This document shows positions 9,315 through 16,673 of a DNA stretch of 64,000 nt, one piece after another. The DNA is taken from assembly GCA_016790575.1 (NCBI GenBank), contig JAEUOU010000002.1, forward strand, positions 80,647 through 144,646, given 5' to 3'. Within the stretch, counting starts at the first letter, position 1; every line of letters begins with the position of its first letter. Under the pieces are notes generated by a model. It ran no database searches. It saw nothing but the letters and a program-made list of their open reading frames with translations, and had not been told where the DNA came from. Source of the stretch: Burkholderiaceae bacterium. Its GTDB lineage: Bacteria > Pseudomonadota > Gammaproteobacteria > Burkholderiales > Burkholderiaceae_C. The translations under genes and the position numbers were made by a program.

Positions 9315-10832
9315 TCAGGGGCAGGTGCCAATCACGTAGTAATTGGTTCCGGTCATTTTGAGGGTGGTGGTGGTGAACACATTCCACAGCCCCATGTTCT
9401 GGTTCGATCCCTTTGCATAGGTGTAGCCGCCGGACTGCGTTGCCCGACCGGCGGTGGTATGGGCGTAGTTGCTGGCGGTGAAACAGGTGGCCGGCGGCGG
9501 CGGGTTGGCACTCGCGGTGGTTCCCGTCACTGTGGCCGAGGCCGGGCCCTCGACGCCGTTGGCATCCGCAGCGCGGACCGCCCAGTTGTAGGTGGTGGCC
9601 GCAGCCAGTCCGGTATCCGTGAAGCTGGTGCCATAGACCGGCAACGCGTTGGTCTTGTTGCTGTTTCGGTAGACGTTGTAGCTCGCAGCGCCCCCGACCG
9701 GATTCCAGGTGATGTTCATGGAACTGGTGGTGGCGTTCGAGCTTGCGACGCCCGTCGGCGCGGTCAGGGCCGTTCCGCCGCCACCACCACCGCCACCGCC
9801 GGAGCCTGTGCCTGACGAGATGCGGTCGACCATGGCCTTGATGGCGCTCATCTGGGGCCCGGTCTTCTGCGCGAAGTTGGTGCCGTACCAGCCGATCCAG
9901 TCCCAGCAGGCGTTGGCGTTGGCCAGCGAACCGCTGGCGGCCGTGCTGCGGCTGGTGTTATCGGTCTTGGTCTGAGGGAACAGCACAATGATGTTGTTGG
10001 TGTCGGCCCAGCGGGCGTAGCCGGTGTTCCTGACGAATTTGTCGCCGATCTTGTCGGTACTTTGCTGGCAACCATGCAGCGCCACATGCACCTTGCACTG
10101 GGTGCCGCTGGCACAGCTGCTTGGGACATAGACCCAGCCGGTGGACGCCATCCCGGGGTTGGCCGTGAATTCACTCTGGTTGAACTCGATGAAGTTGCTG
10201 GCCGCCGGCGCATTGTTGCGGGCATTCAGCGGGCCGTAGAACTTGGTCAATACCGCCTTGGCGCCGTCGTAGCTGCAGTTGCTGATATAGGGCGACGCAG
10301 CCGTGCCGCAACTGTTGTTGCCGGTGCTGTCGAAGTCGGTCGGAAAGGTGTGCGAGGCGCCACTTCGCACCACATGCTCCAGGTTGGCGGCGGAAACCCC
10401 GTTGTTGGTGTACTGCGTCTTCAGCGCCATCACCGGGTTCTGACCCACGGTGGTATCGCTGGTGCCGATGAACAGATAGACCTTCTGGCCGGCGATGTTG
10501 GCCTTGTTGTCGATCTGCGCGCCGCTCCAGGTGTCGATGCGGTTTTGCATGTTCGTCAACGCGGCGCTGCTGATGCTGGCGTTGTACATGCAGGCGGTGT
10601 AGTTGCTCAGGCCGGCGCACATGTAGGGGCCAGCCGCGAACACGCCCACACCCTTGAACAGCGACGAGTAGGCAATGCCCAGCTGGTTGGCCATGAAGCC
10701 CCCCGAGGACAGGCCGGATACCGTGGTCTGGCTGGTATCGACGTTGTAGGCCGGGAGGTTGATGGCCGCCGACGCCGCACCCGACGCGAAAACTCCAAGA
10801 AGAACCGCCGCACGCACATGTTTCATGGTCAT
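9315..10832 (-). CDS. phaZ: Extracellular poly(3-hydroxybutyrate) depolymerase
   Basis: 505 residues. The N-terminus is a Sec signal peptide (cleavage near ASAA, residue 22). The catalytic domain is of the type-2 order: the lipase box GLSSG (Ser42) comes first and the oxyanion segment HVALHGCQQ later. A Gly linker (9 Gly in a row near residue 375) leads to a fibronectin type III domain (about 380-465) and a C-terminal substrate-binding domain with CFTASNYAHTTAGRA. It hydrolyses denatured, extracellular PHB granules to oligomers. The start at 10832 has GGAG with 7-base spacing. Followed after 23 bases by livG. The catalytic assignment is strong; the polymer specificity (PHB or medium-chain PHA) is inferred from the domain type. 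Confidence 0.93.
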   Translation of the reverse strand: MTMKHVRAAVLLGVFASGAASAAINLPAYNVDTSQTTVSGLSSGGFMANQLGIAYSSLFKGVGVFAAGPYMCAGLSNYTACMYNASISSAALTNMQNRIDTWSGAQIDNKANIAGQKVYLFIGTSDTTVGQNPVMALKTQYTNNGVSAANLEHVVRSGASHTFPTDFDSTGNNSCGTAASPYISNCSYDGAKAVLTKFYGPLNARNNAPAASNFIEFNQSEFTANPGMASTGWVYVPSSCASGTQCKVHVALHGCQQSTDKIGDKFVRNTGYARWADTNNIIVLFPQTKTDNTSRSTAASGSLANANACWDWIGWYGTNFAQKTGPQMSAIKAMVDRISSGTGSGGGGGGGGGTALTAPTGVASSNATTSSMNITWNPVGGAASYNVYRNSNKTNALPVYGTSFTDTGLAAATTYNWAVRAADANGVEGPASATVTGTTASANPPPPATCFTASNYAHTTAGRATQSGGYTYAKGSNQNMGLWNVFTTTTLKMTGTNYYVIGTCP

Positions 10833-10976
10833 TGAATGTCTCCGGTAGTTGATGGAAAGAACACAAATGACTCCCGTGGGTTCGGGGGTTCCTGAATAGG
10901 TACGTCGCAACGACGGACCGCCGTGAAGGTCATGCGCGGCCAGCCCATCGCGTGTACCGTCTCCCTGTCCATACGG

Positions 10977-12269
10977 TCAGCGGGCCAGCGCACCGGCGGC
11001 TTCGGACGCGAGTTGCGTCCGGTTGCGCAAGGGAACACTGATCTCCGACGCCTTGATTTCCTTGACCAGAAACAGGTCGGGAATGGCTCCGGGGCGCGCA
11101 CCGGGAGCGACGCGGAAGTGGTACATCGCCTGCATGGCCTGGTGGTCTTCCTTGCGGAAGGTCATCGTGCCCTTGGGTGTCTCGAAGCTCATGCCTTCCA
11201 TGGTGGCCAGCAATCGGGGGGTGCTGGCATCGCCCTGCGTCTTGCGCAGCGCCGTCACCAGCGCCATGGCCGACGAGAAGCCCCCCGCCGTGAAGAAGTC
11301 CGGCGGCGACTTGTAACGGCTGTAGTGGTTGGTAACCAGCCACATGTTCGACGGATTGCGGGAGAACGCGTAGTAGTAATACGTGGCGCCCTGCATGCCC
11401 GGGAAGTTGCCGAACTGCACCATGGCCGGCAGGATGTTGCCGCCGGTGGCGATCTCGATGCCGTAGCGTTTCAGATCGAGGTCGGCGATCTTGAACGGAT
11501 TGCCTGCCCCGGCCCAGTTGATGAACACGACCTTGCGTTCCGCCGCGACGGGCTTGAGCTTGTCCACGATGCGCTGCGCTGCGGCGGTGAAGTCGGTGGT
11601 GGCGGGCGGCAGGTACTCCTCGTGAACGATGCGGGCCGATTTGGCCGCATCCCTGAATGCCGTCACGAAGTCACGCCCGAACGCGGAATCTTGCCCGAGC
11701 GTGGCGATCACGACACCGGGCTTGTCCAGCGCCACCGCGTTGGCGATGGCGTCCTGCGAGCTGTTGCGGCCGGTGCGGAAAACGTACTTGTTCCACCGCT
11801 CGCCGGTGATGCTGTCGGCCACGGCCGGTTCGACCAGCAGGATCTTCTTGAATTCTTCGGCCACCGGCAGCATCGCCAGCGCGACACCGGACGAGGTGGG
11901 TCCGACCGCAATGTCGGCCCGGTCATCCGCGTAGGCCGCCGCGAGCAAGGACTTGCCCAGGTCGGGCTTGCCCTGGTCATCCTTCTCGATCACCACCAGC
12001 CGCTTGCCCGCGACCATCATCGTGCCCTCGGTGGCGTACTCCAGACCCATCATGAACCCGGTCGACGTCTGTTTTCCGTAGGCTTCCAGCGGACCGGTCG
12101 CGCTGCGGATATGGGCGATGCGGATCTCGCCGCCCGGAGACGCCGTGGCCGTTCGGAATGCGCTCCCTTTGCCCTGCGCCAGAACCAGTGAACTGGCCAC
12201 CAGCGCGGCCGCCAGTAGGCCGCTGCGGCGCGTGTTGCGCCAGAAATCAGAAGAAGTCATCCGTGGCAT
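10977..12269 (-). CDS. LivK-type substrate-binding protein (paralogue 2)
   Basis: 430 residues with an N-terminal signal (RSGLLAAALVASSLVLAQ) and a periplasmic-binding type I fold. It shares long identical stretches with the next gene upstream, for example FRTGRNSSQDAIANAVALDK differs by one residue, so the two are recent paralogues or a duplicated pair. Compared with that neighbour it has an extra 20 or so residues before the mature domain and a longer C-terminus. The start at 12269 has GGAG seven bases upstream. It probably delivers a ligand to the LivGFHM importer 1.7 kb downstream. Ligand unknown; a hydroxyacid is the contextual guess. Confidence 0.88.
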   Translation of the reverse strand: MPRMTSSDFWRNTRRSGLLAAALVASSLVLAQGKGSAFRTATASPGGEIRIAHIRSATGPLEAYGKQTSTGFMMGLEYATEGTMMVAGKRLVVIEKDDQGKPDLGKSLLAAAYADDRADIAVGPTSSGVALAMLPVAEEFKKILLVEPAVADSITGERWNKYVFRTGRNSSQDAIANAVALDKPGVVIATLGQDSAFGRDFVTAFRDAAKSARIVHEEYLPPATTDFTAAAQRIVDKLKPVAAERKVVFINWAGAGNPFKIADLDLKRYGIEIATGGNILPAMVQFGNFPGMQGATYYYYAFSRNPSNMWLVTNHYSRYKSPPDFFTAGGFSSAMALVTALRKTQGDASTPRLLATMEGMSFETPKGTMTFRKEDHQAMQAMYHFRVAPGARPGAIPDLFLVKEIKASEISVPLRNRTQLASEAAGALAR

Positions 12270-12308
12270 GCGTGGTCTCCAATGGTGTTTTGAGGCAAAC
12301 CATCCCTG

Positions 12309-12337
12309 ACCCCGAACGAATCGGGGTTCTTTTTTTT
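12309..12337 (+). terminator. Strong intrinsic terminator on the plus strand, no plus gene in front
   Basis: A perfect 7-bp stem (ACCCCGA / TCGGGGT) with loop ACGAA is followed by TCTTTTTTTT. The U-tract is on the plus strand only; all genes for kilobases on both sides are on the minus strand. On the minus strand the same hairpin lacks a U-tract. Confidence 0.75.
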
Positions 12338-12434
12338 GTGGGAATCCGGATTGGCGGACGGCGGCTCGGCCCCCCCGTCGCGCGCACAGCACCGTGCGCC
12401 CGGGTCCGGACGGACACGGCGCCGGGGTGGTCGA

Positions 12435-13616
12435 TCAGCGCTTGTTGCGGATCGGCACGTTCATCTCGGAGGGCTTGATCTCGCGGACCAGCTCGGGCAC
12501 ACCCCAGGCGAAGGCCGGGTCGACCTTGATTTTGAAGTGGTACATGCTCTGCATGGCCTGGTGGTCTTCCTTGCGGAAGGTCATCGTGCCCTTGGGGGTG
12601 TCAAAACTCATGCCTTCCATGGTCTTGATCAGCGTCTCGGCGCCGGTATCCCCATTGGTCTTTTTCAGAGCGGTCACCACGGCCATGGCGGCCGAGAAGC
12701 CGCCGGCAGTGAAGAAATCGGGCGGCGACTTGAACTGGCTGTAGTGGCGCGACACCAGCGCCTCGTTGACCGGGTTCTTGGGCATGCCGAAGTAGTAGTA
12801 AGCCGCGCCTTCCATGCCCGGGAAGTTCTTGTAGGCCACCATGGCCGGCAGGATGTTGCCGCCCGTGGCAATCTCGATACCGTGGCGCTTCAGATCCATG
12901 TCGGCCACCTTGAACGGGTTGCCGCCCGCCCAGATGATGAAAATGATCTTGCGGCCCGGCAAGCCCTTGAGCTTGTCGATCATGCGCTGCCCACCGGCAG
13001 TGAAGTCGGAGGTTGCCGGCGGCAGGTATTCCTCGTGCACGATCTTGGCCTTCTTGACCGCTTCGCGGAAGGCCTTGACGCCATCGCGTCCGAATGCCGA
13101 ATCCTGCGCCATCGTGACAATGGAGACACCCTCCTTGTCCAGCGCGACGGCGTTGGCAATGGCGTCCTGGCTGCTGTTGCGGCCGGTGCGGAAGATGTAG
13201 CGATTCCACTTGTCGCCGGTGATGGAGTCGGCCACCGCCGGCTCGACCAGCAAGATCTTCTTGTATTCCTCGGCCACCGGCAACATGGCCAGGGCCACCG
13301 GCGAAGCCGTCGGGCCGACCGCCAGGTCGACCTTGTCGTCGCCGTAGGCGGCGGCCAGCAGGCTCTTGCCCAGATCGGGCTTGCCCTGGTCATCTTTTTC
13401 AATCACGGTGATCTTTTTGCCAGCGACGGTCATGGTGCCGCCGGTGGCGTAGTCCAGACCCATCATGAAACCGGTCTGCGTCTGTTTGCCGTAGGCCTCC
13501 AGCGGACCGGTCTTGCTGTAGATGTGGGCGATCTTGATGTCTTTGGACTGGGCGAAGACCGGCGCGGCAAAGGCGGCAGCCACAACGGCCAGAGAAATCA
13601 CGGAACGGCGATGCAT
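12435..13616 (-). CDS. LivK-type substrate-binding protein (paralogue 1)
   Basis: 393 residues with a classical signal peptide ending APVFAQS (cleavage about residue 23) and a type I periplasmic-binding fold (IKIAHIYSKTGPLEAYGKQT, then VIEKDDQGKPDLGKSLLAAA). It is the receptor immediately downstream of the sigma-54 activator gene and has a -24/-12 promoter 32-47 bases before its ATG. AAGGAGA lies 8 bases before the start. The protein is a likely high-affinity receptor for the LivGFHM importer in this cluster. The ligand is not shown by sequence. Confidence 0.9.
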   Translation of the reverse strand: MHRRSVISLAVVAAAFAAPVFAQSKDIKIAHIYSKTGPLEAYGKQTQTGFMMGLDYATGGTMTVAGKKITVIEKDDQGKPDLGKSLLAAAYGDDKVDLAVGPTASPVALAMLPVAEEYKKILLVEPAVADSITGDKWNRYIFRTGRNSSQDAIANAVALDKEGVSIVTMAQDSAFGRDGVKAFREAVKKAKIVHEEYLPPATSDFTAGGQRMIDKLKGLPGRKIIFIIWAGGNPFKVADMDLKRHGIEIATGGNILPAMVAYKNFPGMEGAAYYYFGMPKNPVNEALVSRHYSQFKSPPDFFTAGGFSAAMAVVTALKKTNGDTGAETLIKTMEGMSFDTPKGTMTFRKEDHQAMQSMYHFKIKVDPAFAWGVPELVREIKPSEMNVPIRNKR

Positions 13617-13647
13617 GGAAAGGTCTCCTTGAGTGGTGCGACAGATA

Positions 13648-13663
13648 TGCAGACACCGTGCCA
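13648..13663 (-). promoter_or_regulatory. Sigma-54 (-24/-12) promoter
   Basis: Read on the minus strand: TGGCACG, four bases, CTGCA. The invariant GG and GC are exactly 10 bases apart, as in the consensus TGGCAC-N5-TTGCA. It lies 32-47 bases before the ATG of the receptor gene at 13616, which puts the transcript start about 20 bases before the start codon. The upstream gene encodes a sigma-54 activator, which supports the call. Confidence 0.85.
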
Positions 13664-13713
13664 GCACGCAAACCCTTGATTTCAATGATTTTTTCCAAAC
13701 CACCCCAATCAAA

Positions 13714-13766
13714 TTGCCTGAATTTCAGACAACTGATGTGTATACGCTTCAGTCACATGTCTGAAG
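13714..13766. promoter_or_regulatory. Two inverted repeats, probable activator-binding sites
   Basis: Site 1 (13714-13732) is TTGCCTGAA-T-TTCAGACAA, palindromic except for one position. Site 2 (13747-13766) has arms CTTCAG and CTGAAG around eight bases and overlaps the 3' end of the activator gene. The centres are about 33 bases apart, close to three helical turns, and lie 60-110 bases upstream of the -24/-12 promoter. That is the usual place for enhancer sites of sigma-54 activators. Confidence 0.6.
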
Positions 13767-15273
13767 AAGAATCAGGGTTTTCCAGACGTTGATACAAGGT
13801 CGCACGGGAAATGCCCAGCAGGCGCGCGGTGGCCAGCTTGTTGCCGCCGGTGGCCTGCAGGGCGGCATCGATGGCGCGCCGCTCCAGCGCCGCCACCTGT
13901 TCGGCCAGCGGGCGCAGCAGGTCCGAGCCGGCATCGCGCGGCGCCTCGGCCGCCGCCAGGGCGGGCGCAATCTGCGCCAAGCCCGAGCCGCGCAGCACCG
14001 ACGCCAACTGGCTCGCGTCGATACGCGCCGTGTCACAGGACATGGCGGCCTGCTCCAGCACATTGCGCAGCTCGCGAATGTTGCCCCGCCATGCCTGGCC
14101 GGCCAGCAGGGCCAGCGCGTCGGGCTGCCATTCGGGCGGTGGCATGTTGCTGCGATGCGCCAGGTCTTCGGTCAACGCCTCCACCAGGGCGGGGATGTCA
14201 CTGCGCCGCTCGCGCAGTGACGGCACGCGGATGGGCAGCACATTGAGGCGGTAAAACAGGTCCTCGCGAAAGCGCCCCTCGCGCACCAGCGCGGGCAAGT
14301 CCCTCGAGGTGGCCGCAATGACGCGGGCATCGAACGGCACCAGCCGGTTGGAGCCCAGCGGCTCAATCTCGCCCTCTTGCAGGGCGCGCAGCAGCTTGGC
14401 CTGCAGGCTGGGCGGCATGTCGCCAATTTCGTCCAGGAACAGCGTGCCGCCGTCGGCCAGCTTGAACTTGCCATCGCGCCCCTTGCGATCGGCGCCGGTG
14501 TAGGCACCGGGCGCGACACCAAAGAACTCGGCCTCCAGCAGGGTATCGGGCACGGCGGCGATGTTGACGCCCACAAACGGCCCGCCCGCCCGCGCCGAGG
14601 CGGCGTGAATGGCATGGGCCAGCACTTCCTTGCCGGTGCCCGTCTCGCCCAGCAGCAACACCGGGCTGGATGACTGCGCGGCACGTCGCGCCTGGCGTTT
14701 GACCTCCACCGCCGCCGCGCTGGCGCCGACAAAACTGGCAAAGGTGTAGCGCGACTGGCGCTGCCCCGCCACCGCCGGGCGGCTGCGCTGCACGGCCAGC
14801 TCGCGCCGCGCGTCGTCCAGGTCGCGCTGCAGCAGCGAGAACTTGTCCATCAGCGGCTGCAGGTTGGTTTCCGCATGGTCGAACAGCACAATGCCCAGCG
14901 CGCCGATCACCGCCCCGGCGCCATCACGCAGGGGAATGCGGCTGACGACAAAGGTGCCGGCACGGTTTGTCAGCAGGTCGATCAGGATCGGCTTGCCGGT
15001 TTCCAGTACCTTGTGCATCTGCGTGTTCTGCACCACCCGCGAGACAGGGTGGCCGACAAAGTCTTCCTCGCGCTCGAAGCCCAGCGCGGGCAGGTAACGC
15101 CGGTACTGGTCATTGATCCAGACCACACGGGCCTCGCGGTCCACCAGCAGCATGCCCTCGCTCGCCGTGGCAAACAGGTCGAACATCGACCGCGCGGCCA
15201 GCTCCAGAATGCTGGCGGCATCACGCGGCAGCGCCGCCTGGACGCCGCCCGCCCGGGGTTCGGTGGCAGACAT
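13753..15273 (-). CDS. Sigma-54-dependent activator (PAS-AAA+-Fis)
   Basis: 506 residues. An N-terminal PAS domain (about 20-130, GMLLVDREARVVWINDQYRRY) is joined by a coiled-coil-like linker (about 135-165) to an AAA+ domain with Walker A GETGTGKE (209-216), the sigma-54 contact loop as GAYTGA (256-261, Phe to Tyr in GAFTGA) and Walker B GGTLFLDEIGD. The C-terminus is a Fis-type helix-turn-helix (ATGGNKLATARLLGISRATLYQRL). There is no receiver domain, so a small ligand or cytoplasmic signal sensed by the PAS domain probably controls it. The ATG at 15273 was preferred over an in-frame TTG 18 bases upstream. It most likely drives the receptor and PHB genes downstream. Confidence 0.92.
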   Translation of the reverse strand: MSATEPRAGGVQAALPRDAASILELAARSMFDLFATASEGMLLVDREARVVWINDQYRRYLPALGFEREEDFVGHPVSRVVQNTQMHKVLETGKPILIDLLTNRAGTFVVSRIPLRDGAGAVIGALGIVLFDHAETNLQPLMDKFSLLQRDLDDARRELAVQRSRPAVAGQRQSRYTFASFVGASAAAVEVKRQARRAAQSSSPVLLLGETGTGKEVLAHAIHAASARAGGPFVGVNIAAVPDTLLEAEFFGVAPGAYTGADRKGRDGKFKLADGGTLFLDEIGDMPPSLQAKLLRALQEGEIEPLGSNRLVPFDARVIAATSRDLPALVREGRFREDLFYRLNVLPIRVPSLRERRSDIPALVEALTEDLAHRSNMPPPEWQPDALALLAGQAWRGNIRELRNVLEQAAMSCDTARIDASQLASVLRGSGLAQIAPALAAAEAPRDAGSDLLRPLAEQVAALERRAIDAALQATGGNKLATARLLGISRATLYQRLENPDSSSDM

Positions 15274-15350
15274 GGCGCGGATGTTACCCAAGCGGCCGCG
15301 ACCAGGGCATGGGCGCAGGGGTTGGCCGCACCCTCTTTACTATCTCTTTT

Positions 15351-15392
15351 ATAGCGAAAAGTGACCTTTTTACGTTGGGTATGGGCATTTTT
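15351..15392 (+). repeat. 42-bp dispersed element, copy C
   Basis: ATAGC start, GACC, then ACGTTGGGTATGGGC and a T-run. It lies in the 219-base gap between the sigma-54 activator start and the next minus-strand gene, in opposite orientation to both. Nothing else was seen in that gap. Confidence 0.85.
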
Positions 15393-15492
15393 CGCCATAT
15401 TTTCCCCAACCAGAGCCATTGCGGCCGGCCGCCCTCCCGTCCGCCCGCCGATGCGTCACCACGGGCGCGGCGGGCGCCCCCGAACCACTCAC

Positions 15493-16659
15493 TCAATACC
15501 GCAGCCGACCGTCGGTATCCACGGTCGCCAGTTCGACAAAGGACAAACCAGCCCTTCGCTGGGGCGTGTAGCGAAGTACCAGGCCGGCAAGATCAATCTC
15601 CGCGTCGCGCAGTCCATCAATGAACCGTCGGCGCGTGAGGCTCGGGCCCGTCCGTTCCAGGGCCTCGGTCAGGGCCCACGCCGTCAGATACCCCTCCAGG
15701 CTGGCATAGGTTGCGACCCCGCCCGGATATCGCCTGTCAAACTCCGCCCTGAATGTCCGGATGACCGGATGCTTCAGGCTGCCGGGCGGCGGTGTGATGG
15801 TCGCAAACACCATGCCCGCTGCTCCAGGGCCCAGCCGCTCGACAATCTGGGAGATGCCGGAGTTGACGGCATACACCCGCACATGGGGAGCCAATCGCTG
15901 CAAGGCCTGGAACAGGCGCACGTAAACGTCCGGGCTTCCATGGTTCATCACCATCTGTGCGCCCGAATCCAGAATCCGGGCCGCCACGGCTTGAAGCGCC
16001 GCATCGCTGACTTCCCCTCGGAAGGGCAGATCAGCGACAACGGACATGCCCAGTTCACGGCTCAGAGTGCGGACATTGCTGACGTGTTTTTCACCCGTGG
16101 GGCTGTCCGCACGAAAAAAGGCCAGGCGGGTGAACCCGGAGGTTTTCGCGTGCTGCATCATCTTCCGAAACTCGTCCTTGTGCTCGGCGCGCACAGGCAC
16201 CACCAGGGGGTCGTAAACCTCGCGAAAATCCGGCGACCCCGCCATGGGGCCGAACAGCGGCACGCCCAGACTCCTGGCAACTTTCAACACCGCCGTGGAG
16301 GGCCCTCCCTCCAGCGTGCCAAAGAGAACAAAGGCCTTGTCGCGTTCGACAAGCGTGCGGGCGTTGTCCTCGGCAAGCGCAGCTTTCCCCTGATCGTCAA
16401 GTGTTCTCAGGACCAACTTTCGCCCGTGGACACCGCCAGCCCGGTTGACTGCATCAAGCTTGAGCCGGATGCCATCCATCACCGCGGTTCCATAGGGGTC
16501 GCGGCCTTCTTTGAGGCTGAGGGTCTGTCCGATGACGATGGCGTCTGCCGAAACACCTTCGTTTGCCCGCACCTGGCCGGCAAGCACCCCAGTCACGCCG
16601 ACAAAAAGGGCAAATCGAAGGACCCGCCGACGGGTCCATGGGAAAAGTGGAAATCTCAT
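15493..16659 (-). CDS. Periplasmic-binding protein type I, orphan receptor
   Basis: 388 residues with a twin-arginine-like or Sec signal (WTRRRVLRFALFVGVTGVLAG) and a full type I binding fold (IVIGQTLSLKEGRDPYGTAVMDG, then LRTLDDQGKAALAEDN). It resembles urea/amide or branched-chain receptors but has no permease or ATPase next to it. It differs from the two LivK-type proteins upstream and is closer to the receptor at 19788-20927. It lies 14 bases after the stop of the large DUF11 protein gene. No strong ribosome-binding site precedes the ATG. Ligand and partner unknown; it could signal rather than transport. Confidence 0.82.
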   Translation of the reverse strand: MRFPLFPWTRRRVLRFALFVGVTGVLAGQVRANEGVSADAIVIGQTLSLKEGRDPYGTAVMDGIRLKLDAVNRAGGVHGRKLVLRTLDDQGKAALAEDNARTLVERDKAFVLFGTLEGGPSTAVLKVARSLGVPLFGPMAGSPDFREVYDPLVVPVRAEHKDEFRKMMQHAKTSGFTRLAFFRADSPTGEKHVSNVRTLSRELGMSVVADLPFRGEVSDAALQAVAARILDSGAQMVMNHGSPDVYVRLFQALQRLAPHVRVYAVNSGISQIVERLGPGAAGMVFATITPPPGSLKHPVIRTFRAEFDRRYPGGVATYASLEGYLTAWALTEALERTGPSLTRRRFIDGLRDAEIDLAGLVLRYTPQRRAGLSFVELATVDTDGRLRY

Positions 16660-16673
16660 GGTGATCAAGGAAT

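Noticed and set aside
9780..9810. Run of Gly codons in the depolymerase gene as a tandem repeat or assembly artefact
   Set aside because: A Gly-rich linker is normal between the catalytic and fibronectin domains of PHB depolymerases, and the frame stays open.
12270..12308. A second sigma-54 promoter before the receptor gene at 10977-12269
   Set aside because: No GG-N10-GC pair with the flanking bases of the consensus could be found.
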